From NCBI GenBank assembly GCA_017303415.1, contig JAFLBJ010000001.1, forward strand, positions 1,240,001 to 1,304,000: a stretch of DNA of 64,000 nucleotides, read 5' to 3'. The notes under the pieces are model-generated. The model searched no databases and was not told the DNA's origin. It worked only from the letters and a program-made list of their open reading frames with translations. The DNA is from Chitinophagales bacterium (GTDB taxonomy: Bacteria; Bacteroidota; Bacteroidia; Chitinophagales; Chitinophagaceae). The translations under genes and the position numbers were made by a program. Below, in pieces: positions 1 through 9,996 of the stretch (its first letter is position 1; each line of letters starts with the position of its first letter).

Positions 1-952
1 CAATATGGAGTCAGGCTCCGGGGAACGGCTGAAAGAAGGAACCAATAAGGTAAATGACTATGCCTTTTTTGTCACCTCGGAGTTCACGCCCAGTAAAAAG
101 ATCAATATCCGTCCCGGATTACGGTTTATCAAAAACTCGGTATATAATGCCCCTCCGCTGATCCCTTCGATCAATACCAAATTTGCCCTGGGTAAAGACC
201 TTGATCTGCGTATTTCCTATGCACGGGGTTTCCGGTCTCCATCCCTTCGTGAATTATACTTTAATTTCTTTGATGCCAATCACCAGATCGTGGGTAACCC
301 CGACCTGAAAGCAGAAACATCACACAGTTTTACAGGTTCCCTTAGCTGGAAAAAAATGGAGCCGGGAAAAGTGGCCTATACCACGGTCGTTGGTGGATTT
401 TACAATAGTGTAAAAAACCTGATCGACTATGCCATGTCGGCCAATGATCCGAATATATTCCAACTGACAAATGTATCAGATAGCCGAACCGCTGGTTTCA
501 ATCTTTCATCGGTGGCTAAGTATAAAAATGTGTCCATTTCTGCGGGAGCGTCCTATACAGGATTCTTTAATGACCTATCCGAAACCGACAAGGCCCTTCC
601 GGAGTTACAGTGGTCGGCCGAAGTAAATGCCTCGGTTGGGTATAAATGGGTAAAGCCCGGGCTTGACCTGAATGTTTTTTATAAATACACCGGGAAACGT
701 CCCTCTTATATTTTAAGTGGATCTGATATTTTGCTGACCTCACTCAAAGGATATCATTGGGCCGATATCACCCTCACCAAATCCTTGTTCAAGGTACTAT
801 CCCTGCAGGCAGGTGTACGTAATCTATTCAATGTTGACAGGATCCGGAATTCAGTTGTTGGCAATGGTGTTCATGCGGCCAATGGCACCCGGAGCATTGG
901 AACTGGAAGATCGGGGTTTGTAGGGTTGGTATTTGATTGGGCGAAGAACTAA
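1..952 (+). CDS. TonB-dependent outer-membrane receptor, C-terminal part (5' end outside window)
   Basis: The reading frame is open from the left window edge, so the first in-frame ATG at 5 is internal and the plug and N-terminal barrel are missing. About 316 residues remain. They contain alternating beta-strand segments and the barrel motif YARGFRSPSLRELYF followed by GNPDLKAETS, which is typical of BtuB/haem/siderophore-type receptors rather than SusC proteins. The protein ends in an aromatic-containing last strand (GLVFDWAKN). It would import a ligand across the outer membrane using TonB energy. The next gene encodes a HmuY-like lipoprotein 70 bp downstream, so haem or a related tetrapyrrole is the best guess for the ligand (HmuR-like role). 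The ligand assignment is inferred from context only. Confidence 0.88.
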   Translation, partial: NMESGSGERLKEGTNKVNDYAFFVTSEFTPSKKINIRPGLRFIKNSVYNAPPLIPSINTKFALGKDLDLRISYARGFRSPSLRELYFNFFDANHQIVGNPDLKAETSHSFTGSLSWKKMEPGKVAYTTVVGGFYNSVKNLIDYAMSANDPNIFQLTNVSDSRTAGFNLSSVAKYKNVSISAGASYTGFFNDLSETDKALPELQWSAEVNASVGYKWVKPGLDLNVFYKYTGKRPSYILSGSDILLTSLKGYHWADITLTKSLFKVLSLQAGVRNLFNVDRIRNSVVGNGVHAANGTRSIGTGRSGFVGLVFDWAKN

Positions 953-954
953 CA

Positions 955-985
955 GCGGATAGCCTTTAGCTGATAGCTTTTGGCC
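955..985. repeat. Heptamer array, TAGC family (A1)
   Basis: Four consecutive 7-nt units (gcggata, gccttta, gctgata, gcttttg) plus gcc lie just after the receptor stop codon. This is a single-orientation array between two co-directional genes. An AT-rich run of TAATAATTAATAATCAATAATT type follows at about 991-1018. Confidence 0.7.
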
Positions 986-1021
986 AAGGATAACAATTAA
1001 TAATTAATAATCAATAATTCA

Positions 1022-2434
1022 ATGAATAAGAAAACGCTACTTTTTACAACTCTTTCGATCGTGTTACTCCTGAATGCATGTCGCAAACGCGATGCCGTGC
1101 TACCCGATAATCTGGTGAATTTTGAAACAGCATCCATTGGCATTACCGAACAGGAAAATACGGTAACGGTCAAAATAAAATTGGAGCGTGCAACCAATAC
1201 GGATATACCGGTAACGATTCAGGTGACAGAACAAGGTGCTGTTTACGGAACGGATTATACTACTACACCGGCTGTTTCAGCTTCAACGGTTAGTTCAGGT
1301 CAATTGGTGGTGACGATCCCCTCAGGAAATAATGAAGCGGCATTTACCATTCAAAAACCTACCGGTGCCTTGTATGATGGGGATGAAAAACTGGTATTTG
1401 ATATATATAGCTCTGGCAATCCGGTTTTGATCGGCATTGCCCGGAAACTGACGGTTTCTTTCTCCGAGCTTGTTGCTACCAGTGCTTCTACCACTGTAAA
1501 TGGAGGTGGTGCCACCTATCCCAATAAGGTGTTCATTGACCTGAGTGCTAACCGGCAAACCCCTGTGTTGCGTACCAATTGGGATCTTGGTTTTTATGGC
1601 GGGGCAGATGACTATCGGGTCATTCTCAATTCTTCCTCGGCCATGATGGCGAAGATGATCGACAAGAACGATCTGACAGCCGTGACCGCAGCGGATACCC
1701 TTGGCTTTTCATTGGATGTTGCCTTTAGCCAAACAAATCCACTGGTTTCTCAATTGCCCTTTATCGATCATCCAAGTGGTGACCTTACACGTACCGCAAT
1801 CGCTGCTATCAGCGCCAATGCAGCCGATAACAAGGTCTATATTGTCAATAGAGGATTGGGAGTTGGAGTGCCCGCACCTGCCAGAGGTTGGAAAAAGATT
1901 CGTATCATCCGCAACGCCTCTGGTGGATACACAGTTCAGCATGCCGACATTGGGGCTACTACTTTTTCCTCCATCGATATACCTAAAGACGACGCTTTTT
2001 ACTTTACCTATTTGTCATTTGAAAATGGACGTTTGAATGTAGAACCAGAGAAGAAGAAATGGGATATTGCCTGGACCTATTTTTCCAATGCCACCAATTT
2101 TGGCGCTGGAGAAGTTCCTTATTTGTTTCAGGATATCATTTTACAAAACCGCAATGTACAAGCTGCGAAAGTTATGATAGCCACCAAGGCCTTTGCAGAT
2201 TTTGGCGAAGCGGATATTGCCGCGCAAACATTCTCCAGCCTGCAAACATCCATTGGGTCTGATTGGCGTAGCGGAGGAGGCCCAACCTCTGCACCGGCGG
2301 TCCGCTCCGATCGGTATTATATTATAAAGGATGGGGATAATAACTATTATAAACTTCGTTTCACTGCGCTTACCCAAAACAGCGAAAGAGGATATCCCGC
2401 ATTTGAGGTGGTGTTGGTGAAGCGAGGCGGGTAA
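1022..2434 (+). CDS. HmuY-like haem-binding lipoprotein with N-terminal Calx-beta-like domain
   Basis: A 470-residue protein with a lipoprotein signal (LLLNAC, Cys about residue 20). Residues about 30-140 resemble a Calx-beta/immunoglobulin-like domain (ENTVTVKIKLERATNTDIPV, then a DGDEKLVFDIYS-like stretch). The remainder matches the HmuY fold, with the RTNWDLGFYGG segment and later YYIIKDGDNNYYKLRF. HmuY proteins are surface lipoproteins that capture haem and pass it to a TonB receptor, and the preceding gene encodes such a receptor. The start ATG at 1022 follows an AT-rich leader. The Calx-beta call is by pattern only. The haem ligand is inferred from the family, and no conserved His pair was verified. 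Confidence 0.8.
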   Translation: MNKKTLLFTTLSIVLLLNACRKRDAVLPDNLVNFETASIGITEQENTVTVKIKLERATNTDIPVTIQVTEQGAVYGTDYTTTPAVSASTVSSGQLVVTIPSGNNEAAFTIQKPTGALYDGDEKLVFDIYSSGNPVLIGIARKLTVSFSELVATSASTTVNGGGATYPNKVFIDLSANRQTPVLRTNWDLGFYGGADDYRVILNSSSAMMAKMIDKNDLTAVTAADTLGFSLDVAFSQTNPLVSQLPFIDHPSGDLTRTAIAAISANAADNKVYIVNRGLGVGVPAPARGWKKIRIIRNASGGYTVQHADIGATTFSSIDIPKDDAFYFTYLSFENGRLNVEPEKKKWDIAWTYFSNATNFGAGEVPYLFQDIILQNRNVQAAKVMIATKAFADFGEADIAAQTFSSLQTSIGSDWRSGGGPTSAPAVRSDRYYIIKDGDNNYYKLRFTALTQNSERGYPAFEVVLVKRGG

Positions 2435-2533
2435 AATTGTCCAACTCTTATTCCCGATTTAGTAATTCAACTTCCCATTTCCGTAAGCTTCTGTCATTTC
2501 ATTGCTTTTTTTTTGTAAAAAAATTGAAACGAA

Positions 2534-3439
2534 ATGCACAGAAGACTTCTTTCAGGCATAGCCATAGCCGTTACCCTTGCATCCCAGGCCCAGGTAAATA
2601 ACCGCCAGCAGATCGATAAACTCTGCGGATGCTTTGAGGTGGATTTTAAATATGCAGAAACCTTTTCTCCCGATCATCAATATAAATTTCATGAAAGAGA
2701 AGAGATCGGAGGCACAGCTGAACTGGCCCTCCCCATAGAGGTAAGTGATAAAAAAGTAGTGATCCAGCACCTGTTGGTCGTATCGCCAACCATGATCGTC
2801 AAACACTGGCGCGAAGAATGGGAATACGAAGCTACCGTGATCTGGAAATATATTGGTGAACGCACCTGGGTAAAAGAACAGATTCCGGCGGATAAAGTAA
2901 AAGGTAAATGGGTGCAAACTGTTTGGGAAGTTGCGGATGAGCCGCGCTATCAGGGATGGAGTGCCTTTGTGGAGCTCGACGGACATATGGTTTGGCAGAA
3001 CACAACGGATGCGCCTTTACCCCGTCGTGAATATTCCGTTCGAAATGATTACAATATTCTTCGTCGCACCAACCGTCTGACCTTTACAGATAGCGGATAC
3101 CTGCATGAACAGGATAACCGAAAGATCCTTCGCCAGGATGGAAAGGATAAACTGCTTGTGGAAGAGAAGGGGTGGAATACCTATAGAAAGATCGAAGAGA
3201 AAGAATGTTCCCTGGCGTTAGACTATTGGGAGAAAAATAAATTCTATTGGTCACAGGTAAGGAGTGTTTGGGCCGATATTCTGAACTCCCGCAACCGGAT
3301 AACTTTACAGAATAAGGTCGGGGGGAAGATGCTGCATGAGTACCTGATCATACTGGGCAAAGAGGCGGTGGAGAAGGGGTATAAGGAGGAAGAAGTGCGG
3401 AGGAAGATAACGGCGGAGATAGGGAAATTTTTGATCTAA
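2534..3439 (+). CDS. DUF6607 family secreted protein
   Basis: A 301-residue protein with a signal peptide (residues 1-19, cleavage near SQAQ). It carries the family-like opening KLCGCFEVDFKYAETFSPD and a long soluble domain rich in Trp and charged residues (KHWREEWEY, KGKWVQTVWEV, YQGWSAFV). Members of this family occur next to HmuY/TonB receptor pairs in Bacteroidota, and that is the arrangement here: the gap to the hmuY-like gene is about 100 bp in the same direction. No enzymatic motif is evident. The role is unknown, possibly periplasmic and linked to tetrapyrrole or metal uptake. The family name is recalled from sequence resemblance, not searched. Confidence 0.7.
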   Translation: MHRRLLSGIAIAVTLASQAQVNNRQQIDKLCGCFEVDFKYAETFSPDHQYKFHEREEIGGTAELALPIEVSDKKVVIQHLLVVSPTMIVKHWREEWEYEATVIWKYIGERTWVKEQIPADKVKGKWVQTVWEVADEPRYQGWSAFVELDGHMVWQNTTDAPLPRREYSVRNDYNILRRTNRLTFTDSGYLHEQDNRKILRQDGKDKLLVEEKGWNTYRKIEEKECSLALDYWEKNKFYWSQVRSVWADILNSRNRITLQNKVGGKMLHEYLIILGKEAVEKGYKEEEVRRKITAEIGKFLI

Positions 3440-3446
3440 GTTTCTA

Positions 3447-3564
3447 ACCGCAGAGAACATGAGAACACGGAGTTACGCAGAGAAAATTAATTAATCGCTT
3501 TTAACAATAGTTGTTAAGGTGTGAATATCTCTGCGTAGCTCCGTGTTCTCATGTTCTCTGCGGT
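3447..3564. repeat. Long inverted repeat, octamer CAGAGA family (E1), convergent intergenic
   Basis: Arms of 37 nt (3447-3483 and 3528-3564) are inverted copies with one mismatch and a 44-nt loop. Each arm shows an approximately 8-nt phrase (cagagaac, atgagaac, acggagtt, acgcagag). It lies between two convergent genes, so a bidirectional terminator is a reasonable role. Confidence 0.85.
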
Positions 3565-3584
3565 AATACTATTCTTTAATAAGA

Positions 3585-6503
3585 TCATTTTTTCTCCATT
3601 TGCAGATCGAATAAGAACTGAAACAGGTTCATCTCCGTCGGTATCTGTAATTTTTTTCGTAGCCTGTACCGGCTGATCTCCACGCCCCGCACAGAGATAC
3701 TCATTAGCTGGGCGATCTCCTTACTCGAGAGGTTCATACGCAGGTAGGCACAGAGTTTTAGTTCATGCGGTTTCAGGTCAGGGTATTTCTCTTTTAACAA
3801 TACCAGAAAATCACCGTGTACTTTATTAAAATGGACAGAGAAGTGTTCCCACTCATCGTTCAGTTTCTCCTCTTCTGAAATGACCCGGATCAGCTTTTTT
3901 AGTTCGGCCGTTTCCACGATCTCTTTGCCATGTCTGTTGAGGTGTTGCAGTTCTTCCTTGAATTTGAGGATGAATTCTTTTTTCTGTACCAGGTTCATCG
4001 TACTCGAAGCAAGTTCTGCATTCTTGAATTCGATCTCGGCTTCCAGTTTTTCATTTTTTAGCTGTGCCAACTCTTTCTCCGATTTTTCCAACTCCAGCTG
4101 GTGCAGATAGGCCATTCGCTTTTGCTCTTCTTCGTACCGGGCTTTTTCCTCTTCAAACCGGCGTTCCTGTTTCTGGATATGTTTCTTCTCCTGCCATTTA
4201 TAATAGAGATAGGCAGCGGCCAGGATCAACAAGACATAAATACCCCTTGCCCAGGTGGTTTGATACCAGGGGGGTAATACGGTAAAACGGTAACTGTTTT
4301 CCGGCGATTCATTGTTTAAATGACTCCTTGCTTTGACCCGGAAGGTATAAGTACCAGCTGGCAGCTTGGTGTATTCCTTATCGGTTTTACCCGACCAGGG
4401 CGACCATTCTTCATCAAATCCCTCCAGTTTATAACTGTATTCAATGGAGGAATGCTGGGCAAAGAGCGGGGAGGAGAACTCAAATACAAATGAGTTCCAG
4501 CGATAGGGGATCTCTACACGACTGGCATCGGCGGATGGGGTGAGAGAATGATTATCGGTAAAATATCCGCCAAATAAAAGTGAATCAGTATCCGCCACGG
4601 CTTTTACTGATCGGATATGAACCTGTATGGGACGAATATTTTCGCGGTACTTCTGGTAATTGACATGATAGAACCCTCTTTCCCCGCCAATAAATACATT
4701 CTCCGGGTCAAACGGATACACCTGTTCAAACCCACTCAGAATTCGGCCCTTTAATTCAGGAAGATAAAAAAGTTGAGGTTTAGGCCCGGAAAAATCAAGG
4801 ACACCCGGACTTTTTTCATGGACAAACCAGATATTTCCTTCTTTGTCCTCCTGCAGATAGCGCAGACTCGTTTCACCAAACAAGGCTTCATAGGTTGGGG
4901 AGCGAATAAACCGATCGGTTTTGGTGTCGTATTGGTAAATGCCCTTTTCGGTTGCCACCACCAGACCTTTACCAATATAATACACCTGGTTGTTCAGGGT
5001 TGAAGGCAGGCCATTCTTTTCCGTATAAAGTCTTACCGAAGAATCGCGCGGGTCAATTTTATATACCCCCCGATAGGGATGAGAGATCCAGATAAAGGAT
5101 TTGTCGATGACAATATACCGGGCCGAACTGTTGTAGGTACTCAGCGCTCCCTGATCAAAAAATTGATCCCCCTTTTTTTCATAGACGTTTATCCCGTTGT
5201 AATTACCGGCTACGATCTTGCCTTCATAGCCAGGAAAGGAAAGGCCTTTAAAATCCCAGAATCCACTGGTCCTTGATTGGAGGACCAGTTGATCGCCTTG
5301 AAGTCTGTAGAAACCATCATCCCGGCCAACCAGCAGGTCACCGCTCACTGTAGTTATCTGCCAGGTCTGGCCTCCGGCCAGCATCTTCACCCGGTTAGGG
5401 GTATAACTCAAATCACCACCACGTATAAATGGTACGGCAAACACACCGGTTGATAACCCAAAGATCATCCGGTTTTCATGCGAGGTCAGGGAGAATCCAC
5501 CCCCGTCATTGAACAAGGCGGGATTGATATGGGTAACGGCATTATTATAGGCAATATAATCCAGGCCATTGTCCAGACCCATCCAGATATTTCGGTCACG
5601 GTCAAGAAATAGCGTACGGATATTACTGTTTTGCAAACCTTCCTTTTTCGAAAACATTTCAATCACATTCCCGCTACCATCGGTATGGTACATCCCATTT
5701 GAATAGGTGCCGATCAGAAAATTGTTACGGTCAAATATGATGCAGGATGAAAAATTCTGGCGGTTATCGACCTGCGGATGCTGCAGAACAAAAGGGATAA
5801 GAGCTTTGCCTGTCAATAAAAAAAGACCTCTTCCCGAGGTTGCGATCAGGCTGGTGTCGGCGGAAAGCTGGGCGATTGATGTGATAAACAGGTCATCCGG
5901 TAGCTGGCTCCTTTCGATCAGGGTATTCCATTTTCCACCGGAAAAACTCAACAACCCGTTCTTTTCGTCATGGGCGATCAGTTGGCCGGCATGGACCCCA
6001 ATGAACAACCAGGAGGAAAGCGGAGGGTGAACGGTCATCCGGTTTTCAGCATACCGGATGATCTTATAATTGGAACGAAAAAAAACATCATTATTAAAGC
6101 ATACGATATCCCATACATCTGAGAAATCGCGGTCGGTAGGAGGGAGCAATTCCTTTAAAGAGGTAAATGTCAGTTTGCCAGCTTTATCAGGGGAGAAATA
6201 ACCAATCTCATCCTGCCCCCCAACATAGAGCCGATGATCCTTTCCAAACTCGATCGATCGGACAATGGTCTTGTTTGGAAGAGGATACAATTTCCAATAG
6301 GTACCGTCAAAAGTTAAAACCCCTTCATTATTAGCAATATAGATACGACCGGAGGAATCCTGTCTAATATCCCAGTTCTGCGAGCCTGCCTTATAGGTCT
6401 GTTTGGAGAAATTGATCACCTCTTTTTGGGCGATATAGGACTGACCAGCCGTACGTTGGATACATCCGGCGACCAGGAGTTGAAGTAATAGCTTTTTGGC
6501 CAT
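3585..6503 (-). CDS. Membrane-spanning propeller / Y_Y_Y / LuxR-type regulator of the glucan locus
   Basis: A 972-residue one-component regulator. A signal peptide (about 1-20) is followed by a large periplasmic beta-propeller with recurrent two-component-propeller blades (DSSGRIYIANNEGVLTFDG; LFLDRDRNIWMGLDNGLDYI). A Y_Y_Y domain (about 670-735) has SIEYSYKLEGFDEEWSPWS and LPAGTYTFRVKARSH. One transmembrane helix lies near 745-765 (YVLLILAAAYLYY). A long charged coiled coil and a C-terminal LuxR-type helix-turn-helix follow (about 915-965, LSSKEIAQLMSISVRGVEISRYRLRKKL). There is no histidine kinase or receiver domain. It is divergent from the SusC gene, so it probably senses a beta-glucan fragment in the periplasm and controls this locus. 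The activation mechanism is not visible in the sequence. Confidence 0.9.
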   Translation of the reverse strand: MAKKLLLQLLVAGCIQRTAGQSYIAQKEVINFSKQTYKAGSQNWDIRQDSSGRIYIANNEGVLTFDGTYWKLYPLPNKTIVRSIEFGKDHRLYVGGQDEIGYFSPDKAGKLTFTSLKELLPPTDRDFSDVWDIVCFNNDVFFRSNYKIIRYAENRMTVHPPLSSWLFIGVHAGQLIAHDEKNGLLSFSGGKWNTLIERSQLPDDLFITSIAQLSADTSLIATSGRGLFLLTGKALIPFVLQHPQVDNRQNFSSCIIFDRNNFLIGTYSNGMYHTDGSGNVIEMFSKKEGLQNSNIRTLFLDRDRNIWMGLDNGLDYIAYNNAVTHINPALFNDGGGFSLTSHENRMIFGLSTGVFAVPFIRGGDLSYTPNRVKMLAGGQTWQITTVSGDLLVGRDDGFYRLQGDQLVLQSRTSGFWDFKGLSFPGYEGKIVAGNYNGINVYEKKGDQFFDQGALSTYNSSARYIVIDKSFIWISHPYRGVYKIDPRDSSVRLYTEKNGLPSTLNNQVYYIGKGLVVATEKGIYQYDTKTDRFIRSPTYEALFGETSLRYLQEDKEGNIWFVHEKSPGVLDFSGPKPQLFYLPELKGRILSGFEQVYPFDPENVFIGGERGFYHVNYQKYRENIRPIQVHIRSVKAVADTDSLLFGGYFTDNHSLTPSADASRVEIPYRWNSFVFEFSSPLFAQHSSIEYSYKLEGFDEEWSPWSGKTDKEYTKLPAGTYTFRVKARSHLNNESPENSYRFTVLPPWYQTTWARGIYVLLILAAAYLYYKWQEKKHIQKQERRFEEEKARYEEEQKRMAYLHQLELEKSEKELAQLKNEKLEAEIEFKNAELASSTMNLVQKKEFILKFKEELQHLNRHGKEIVETAELKKLIRVISEEEKLNDEWEHFSVHFNKVHGDFLVLLKEKYPDLKPHELKLCAYLRMNLSSKEIAQLMSISVRGVEISRYRLRKKLQIPTEMNLFQFLFDLQMEKK

Positions 6504-6855
6504 ACATCTGAGATTTGTATCTATATCCGGCCTTTAGATGTAGTCCAGATGTAGAAAAATATACTCAAATATAAGGATTTAGCATATCTGTGTAGTAGGG
6601 ATGTACCTTAAAATTTGCCTTCAAAAAATTGGTGATTTAATTTCACAAATCCTGAAATCGGCCCTTGTTGGGGTCAATTTTGTACTTAAACTGCTTGCGT
6701 ATGAATGCTTATTCCCCTCCTTTGCTATGCCATTGGTATAGTCCACATTTTCCATTTTTTTTTGAACGAAACAATTTATTCCAAACCAAATGATGGAATG
6801 CTTGCTGTCATTTTGTCCTATAATCTACAAGCATAATGAATAAAAATTGCTGTTT
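6504..6855. promoter_or_regulatory. Divergent control region between the regulator and susC-like gene
   Basis: A 350-bp AT-rich gap between divergent genes. On the minus strand a TATATTTG (TAnnTTTG) -7 box lies at 6566-6573, about 63 nt upstream of the regulator start, but no clear TTTG -33 box was found. On the plus strand the closest match is TCATTTTG near 6808-6815 (second base differs). No convincing operator was recognised, although binding sites for the LuxR-type regulator would be expected here. Confidence 0.4.
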
Positions 6856-9800
6856 ATGAAAATGAAATTCAAACAAGGGCTGGCTACCGTACTGGTCCTG
6901 TTGATCAGCCTGGTAACCCTGGCACAGCAGATCACGGTAAAAGGTAAAGTGACCGGTCGGTCTGATGGGCAACCATTGTCCGGCGCTTCTGTACAGGTGA
7001 AAGGCGGTGGCGCAGCCACTACCACTGGTGCAGATGGCTCATTTACCCTGACCGTACCCGGCACGGGTACGATACTCGTGGTATCCTATGTAGGGTACAC
7101 ATCCCAGGAGCTCACAGTGCCTGCGAGCGGCGACATGACTTTTTCACTTACTGAAAGCGTAACTACCACACTTGCAGATGTAGTGGTAGTAGGCTATGGA
7201 ACCCAACGGGTTACCAAAGTATCCGGTGCTATTTCCACGATCAAAAGTGGTGATATTGAAAAACTGCGCCCGGTACGTGCCGAAGAAGCCTTACAGGGAC
7301 GCGCCGCTGGTGTTAACGTGATCCAGGGTGGTTCGCCCGGTTCAAAACCCACCGTTTTGATCCGTGGTATCCCCTCTTTCTCGGGAACTGACCCGGTAGT
7401 GATCGTAGATGGTGTGCCTCAAACCCTCACCGACCTGAATTCCATCAATGCCTCGGATATCGAGTCCATTAGTGTATTGAAGGATGCCGCCACCACCGCC
7501 ATTTATGGGGTGAAAGGGGGTAACGGGGTGATCGTGGTGACCACCAAATCAGGTCGCCGCACCGCTAAACCCGATATCACCATCAGCAGTAATTATGGTG
7601 TACAGGAAGTGATGAACTATATAGGTGTGCTGAATGCCTCCGAATATGCCGCCATGATCAATGAAGGCAGCACCGTATCGGGTGGGGATATCATCTTCCC
7701 CGATCTGTCTGCATTAGGAGTAGGCACAAATTGGCAAAAAGAGATCTTTGAAACAGCCCCGATGCAATCCCACAATATCAGTGTACGTGGTGGCGGGGAC
7801 AGGATGTCTTATTTCCTCTCCGGTGGCTTCCTCAGTCAGGGTGGTATCGTAGGTGGTTATGATAAATCCCGTTTCAACCGGGGTAACCTGACCGCCAACC
7901 TGCAGTTTGACCTTTCCAAAAAACTGAAATTCATCATGAACACCTCGGGTGTTCTGCTCGATGGAAAAGGTATACAGGAAAACTCCTTTAACAGCATCAT
8001 CGGAAGCGCCCTGAACTTTGATCCTACCGTACCGGTACTGAATACAGTTCCCAATACCGTGGGTAAATACGGGTTCAGCAACCTGCTTCTTTCCGAGATA
8101 TTCAATCCGCTGACCAAACTCGACAATACCTTTAATAAGAATTCAGGGACCAAGATCTATGGAAAATTTGAGCTACAGTATGATGTGATCAAAAACCTGA
8201 AACTCTCCACCCGCTTTGGATATACCAAATATGACGGGAATGCCAAATCCTTCACGCCCCTGGTATTTTACGGATTGAATAACGTGGAAAATACCATGAA
8301 TGCGGATGGGTCTACCGTACTGGGTAAACACAATAGTGTTTCACACGAGAAGACCAGCAACTTCAACTATACCTGGGAATCCTTTGCCAATTACAATTTC
8401 AATATCAAGGAGGACCATCAGTTTGAAACCGTACTTGGTTTCTCCCTTGCCCGCATTTCAGGAAATGCAGCCGGTGCCAGTCGTCAGGATGTTCCCTTCA
8501 ATAGCTGGGAATTTGCCGACTTCACCGCCGCAACCGGACAGAACAATGCCACCAACAGCAATGCCCTTACCGGTTATTATTACCAGTATTTCCGTCGCAA
8601 CCTTTCTTATTTTGCCCGGGTCAATTATGATTATAAAGACAAATACCTGGCTTCCTTTACCGCCCGCCGCGACGGTTCCTATGCCTTTGGTACCGAGAAT
8701 AAGTATGCGAACTTCTTCTCTGGTTCATTGGGTTGGGTAGTTACCCGCGAAGACTTTTTCCAATCGGATTTCATCGACTTCCTCAAAATCAGGGGTAGTT
8801 ATGGATCGATCGGGAATGAGAATGTGGATCCCCAGTTTGTGGGTATAGTTACCGGCGGACCCAGCTATGGTTCCACGGCAAACAGTAACGGCTATACATT
8901 TGGCGATATCTTCTATCCCGGTTCAACCGTTGGATCAGCCGCCAATGATGCCCTTCGCTGGGAGAAACAACTCCAGGCCAACTTTGGTTTTGATATGACC
9001 TTTAATGATCGCCGGTTCTCTTTGTCCGCCGATTATTTCCAGAAATCAGTAGATGGTCTCCTCTTTACACCCTCTGCTTCCCTTTATCTGGGTACCGTTC
9101 CTATCCCTACCGCCAATATCGGATCTACCGAGAGCAAAGGGTTTGATGTTACCTTAGGATACAATAATTCATTTGGTAAAGATTTCAAACTCAATACCAC
9201 TGTTACTTTCACTACAGCTACCAATAAAGTTACAGCTACCAATGATGATGGTACAGCCCGCATCTTAGGTGGAGGTTATTTCAACGGCCAATCGCAAACA
9301 GTGACCGTATTTGAAAAAGGTGAAACACCTGGTTATTTCTACGGTTATAAAACCGATGGACTGTTCCAAACCACCGCCGATGTAGCTGCCTGGGCCCTGC
9401 AACCCGGCGCACAACCTGGTGATATCCGTTTTGTCGATATGAATAAGGACAATGTGATCAATTCGGAGGACATGGTTAAGATCGGTGATCCTTTCCCTGA
9501 CTTTACCATGGGTTGGAACCTCAACCTCGAGTTCAAAGGATTTGATTTCACCGCCTTTACTTACGCTTCCGTTGGCAATGATATCTACCGTGCCTTTGAA
9601 CGGAATGCGAACTATTCCAATAAGTTCAGGTCTGTGCTGGCTCGTTGGACAGGTCCCGGCACTACCAATGATGCACGGAACCCCCGCTATTCATTTACCG
9701 ATGCCAATAGCAATATCCGGGTATCCGATCGCTTTGTGGAAGATGGTTCATTTGTGAAAATCAAAAACCTGCAATTGGGCTATACTTTCCCGAAAAGCAT

Positions 9801-9978
9801 GATCGGTAAAGTATTTACCGGACTACGGGTTTATGCTCAGGTTAAAAATGCGTTCACCTTTACCAAATACTCCGGTTATGATCCTGAGATCCCCGGTGGT
9901 ATCCTGGATACAGGTGTGGATCGCGGTGCTTATCCGCAAGCGCGCACCTATGCATTGGGTATTGATATCAAACTTTAA
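6856..9978 (+). CDS. SusC/RagA-type TonB-linked glycan importer
   Basis: About 1040 residues. The start is placed at ATG 6856 (MKMKFKQG) rather than the in-frame TTG at 6847, because the signal peptide begins there. Domains in order are: signal peptide ending near LAQQ, carboxypeptidase-D regulatory-like domain (KGKVTGRSDGQPLSGASVQV, about 25-105), TonB plug (RAEEALQGRAAGVNVIQ ... VLIRGIPS ... DVESISVLKDA-like ... GGNGVIVVTTKSG, about 120-235), and a SusC beta-barrel. The last strand ends ARTYALGIDIKL. The following SusD gene starts 18 bp later, giving the standard SusCD complex. The divergent regulator and two downstream GH16 enzymes point to beta-1,3-glucan oligosaccharides as substrate (inference). 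Confidence 0.95.
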   Translation: MKMKFKQGLATVLVLLISLVTLAQQITVKGKVTGRSDGQPLSGASVQVKGGGAATTTGADGSFTLTVPGTGTILVVSYVGYTSQELTVPASGDMTFSLTESVTTTLADVVVVGYGTQRVTKVSGAISTIKSGDIEKLRPVRAEEALQGRAAGVNVIQGGSPGSKPTVLIRGIPSFSGTDPVVIVDGVPQTLTDLNSINASDIESISVLKDAATTAIYGVKGGNGVIVVTTKSGRRTAKPDITISSNYGVQEVMNYIGVLNASEYAAMINEGSTVSGGDIIFPDLSALGVGTNWQKEIFETAPMQSHNISVRGGGDRMSYFLSGGFLSQGGIVGGYDKSRFNRGNLTANLQFDLSKKLKFIMNTSGVLLDGKGIQENSFNSIIGSALNFDPTVPVLNTVPNTVGKYGFSNLLLSEIFNPLTKLDNTFNKNSGTKIYGKFELQYDVIKNLKLSTRFGYTKYDGNAKSFTPLVFYGLNNVENTMNADGSTVLGKHNSVSHEKTSNFNYTWESFANYNFNIKEDHQFETVLGFSLARISGNAAGASRQDVPFNSWEFADFTAATGQNNATNSNALTGYYYQYFRRNLSYFARVNYDYKDKYLASFTARRDGSYAFGTENKYANFFSGSLGWVVTREDFFQSDFIDFLKIRGSYGSIGNENVDPQFVGIVTGGPSYGSTANSNGYTFGDIFYPGSTVGSAANDALRWEKQLQANFGFDMTFNDRRFSLSADYFQKSVDGLLFTPSASLYLGTVPIPTANIGSTESKGFDVTLGYNNSFGKDFKLNTTVTFTTATNKVTATNDDGTARILGGGYFNGQSQTVTVFEKGETPGYFYGYKTDGLFQTTADVAAWALQPGAQPGDIRFVDMNKDNVINSEDMVKIGDPFPDFTMGWNLNLEFKGFDFTAFTYASVGNDIYRAFERNANYSNKFRSVLARWTGPGTTNDARNPRYSFTDANSNIRVSDRFVEDGSFVKIKNLQLGYTFPKSMIGKVFTGLRVYAQVKNAFTFTKYSGYDPEIPGGILDTGVDRGAYPQARTYALGIDIKL

Positions 9979-9996
9979 CTCTTTAAGTGTAATGAT

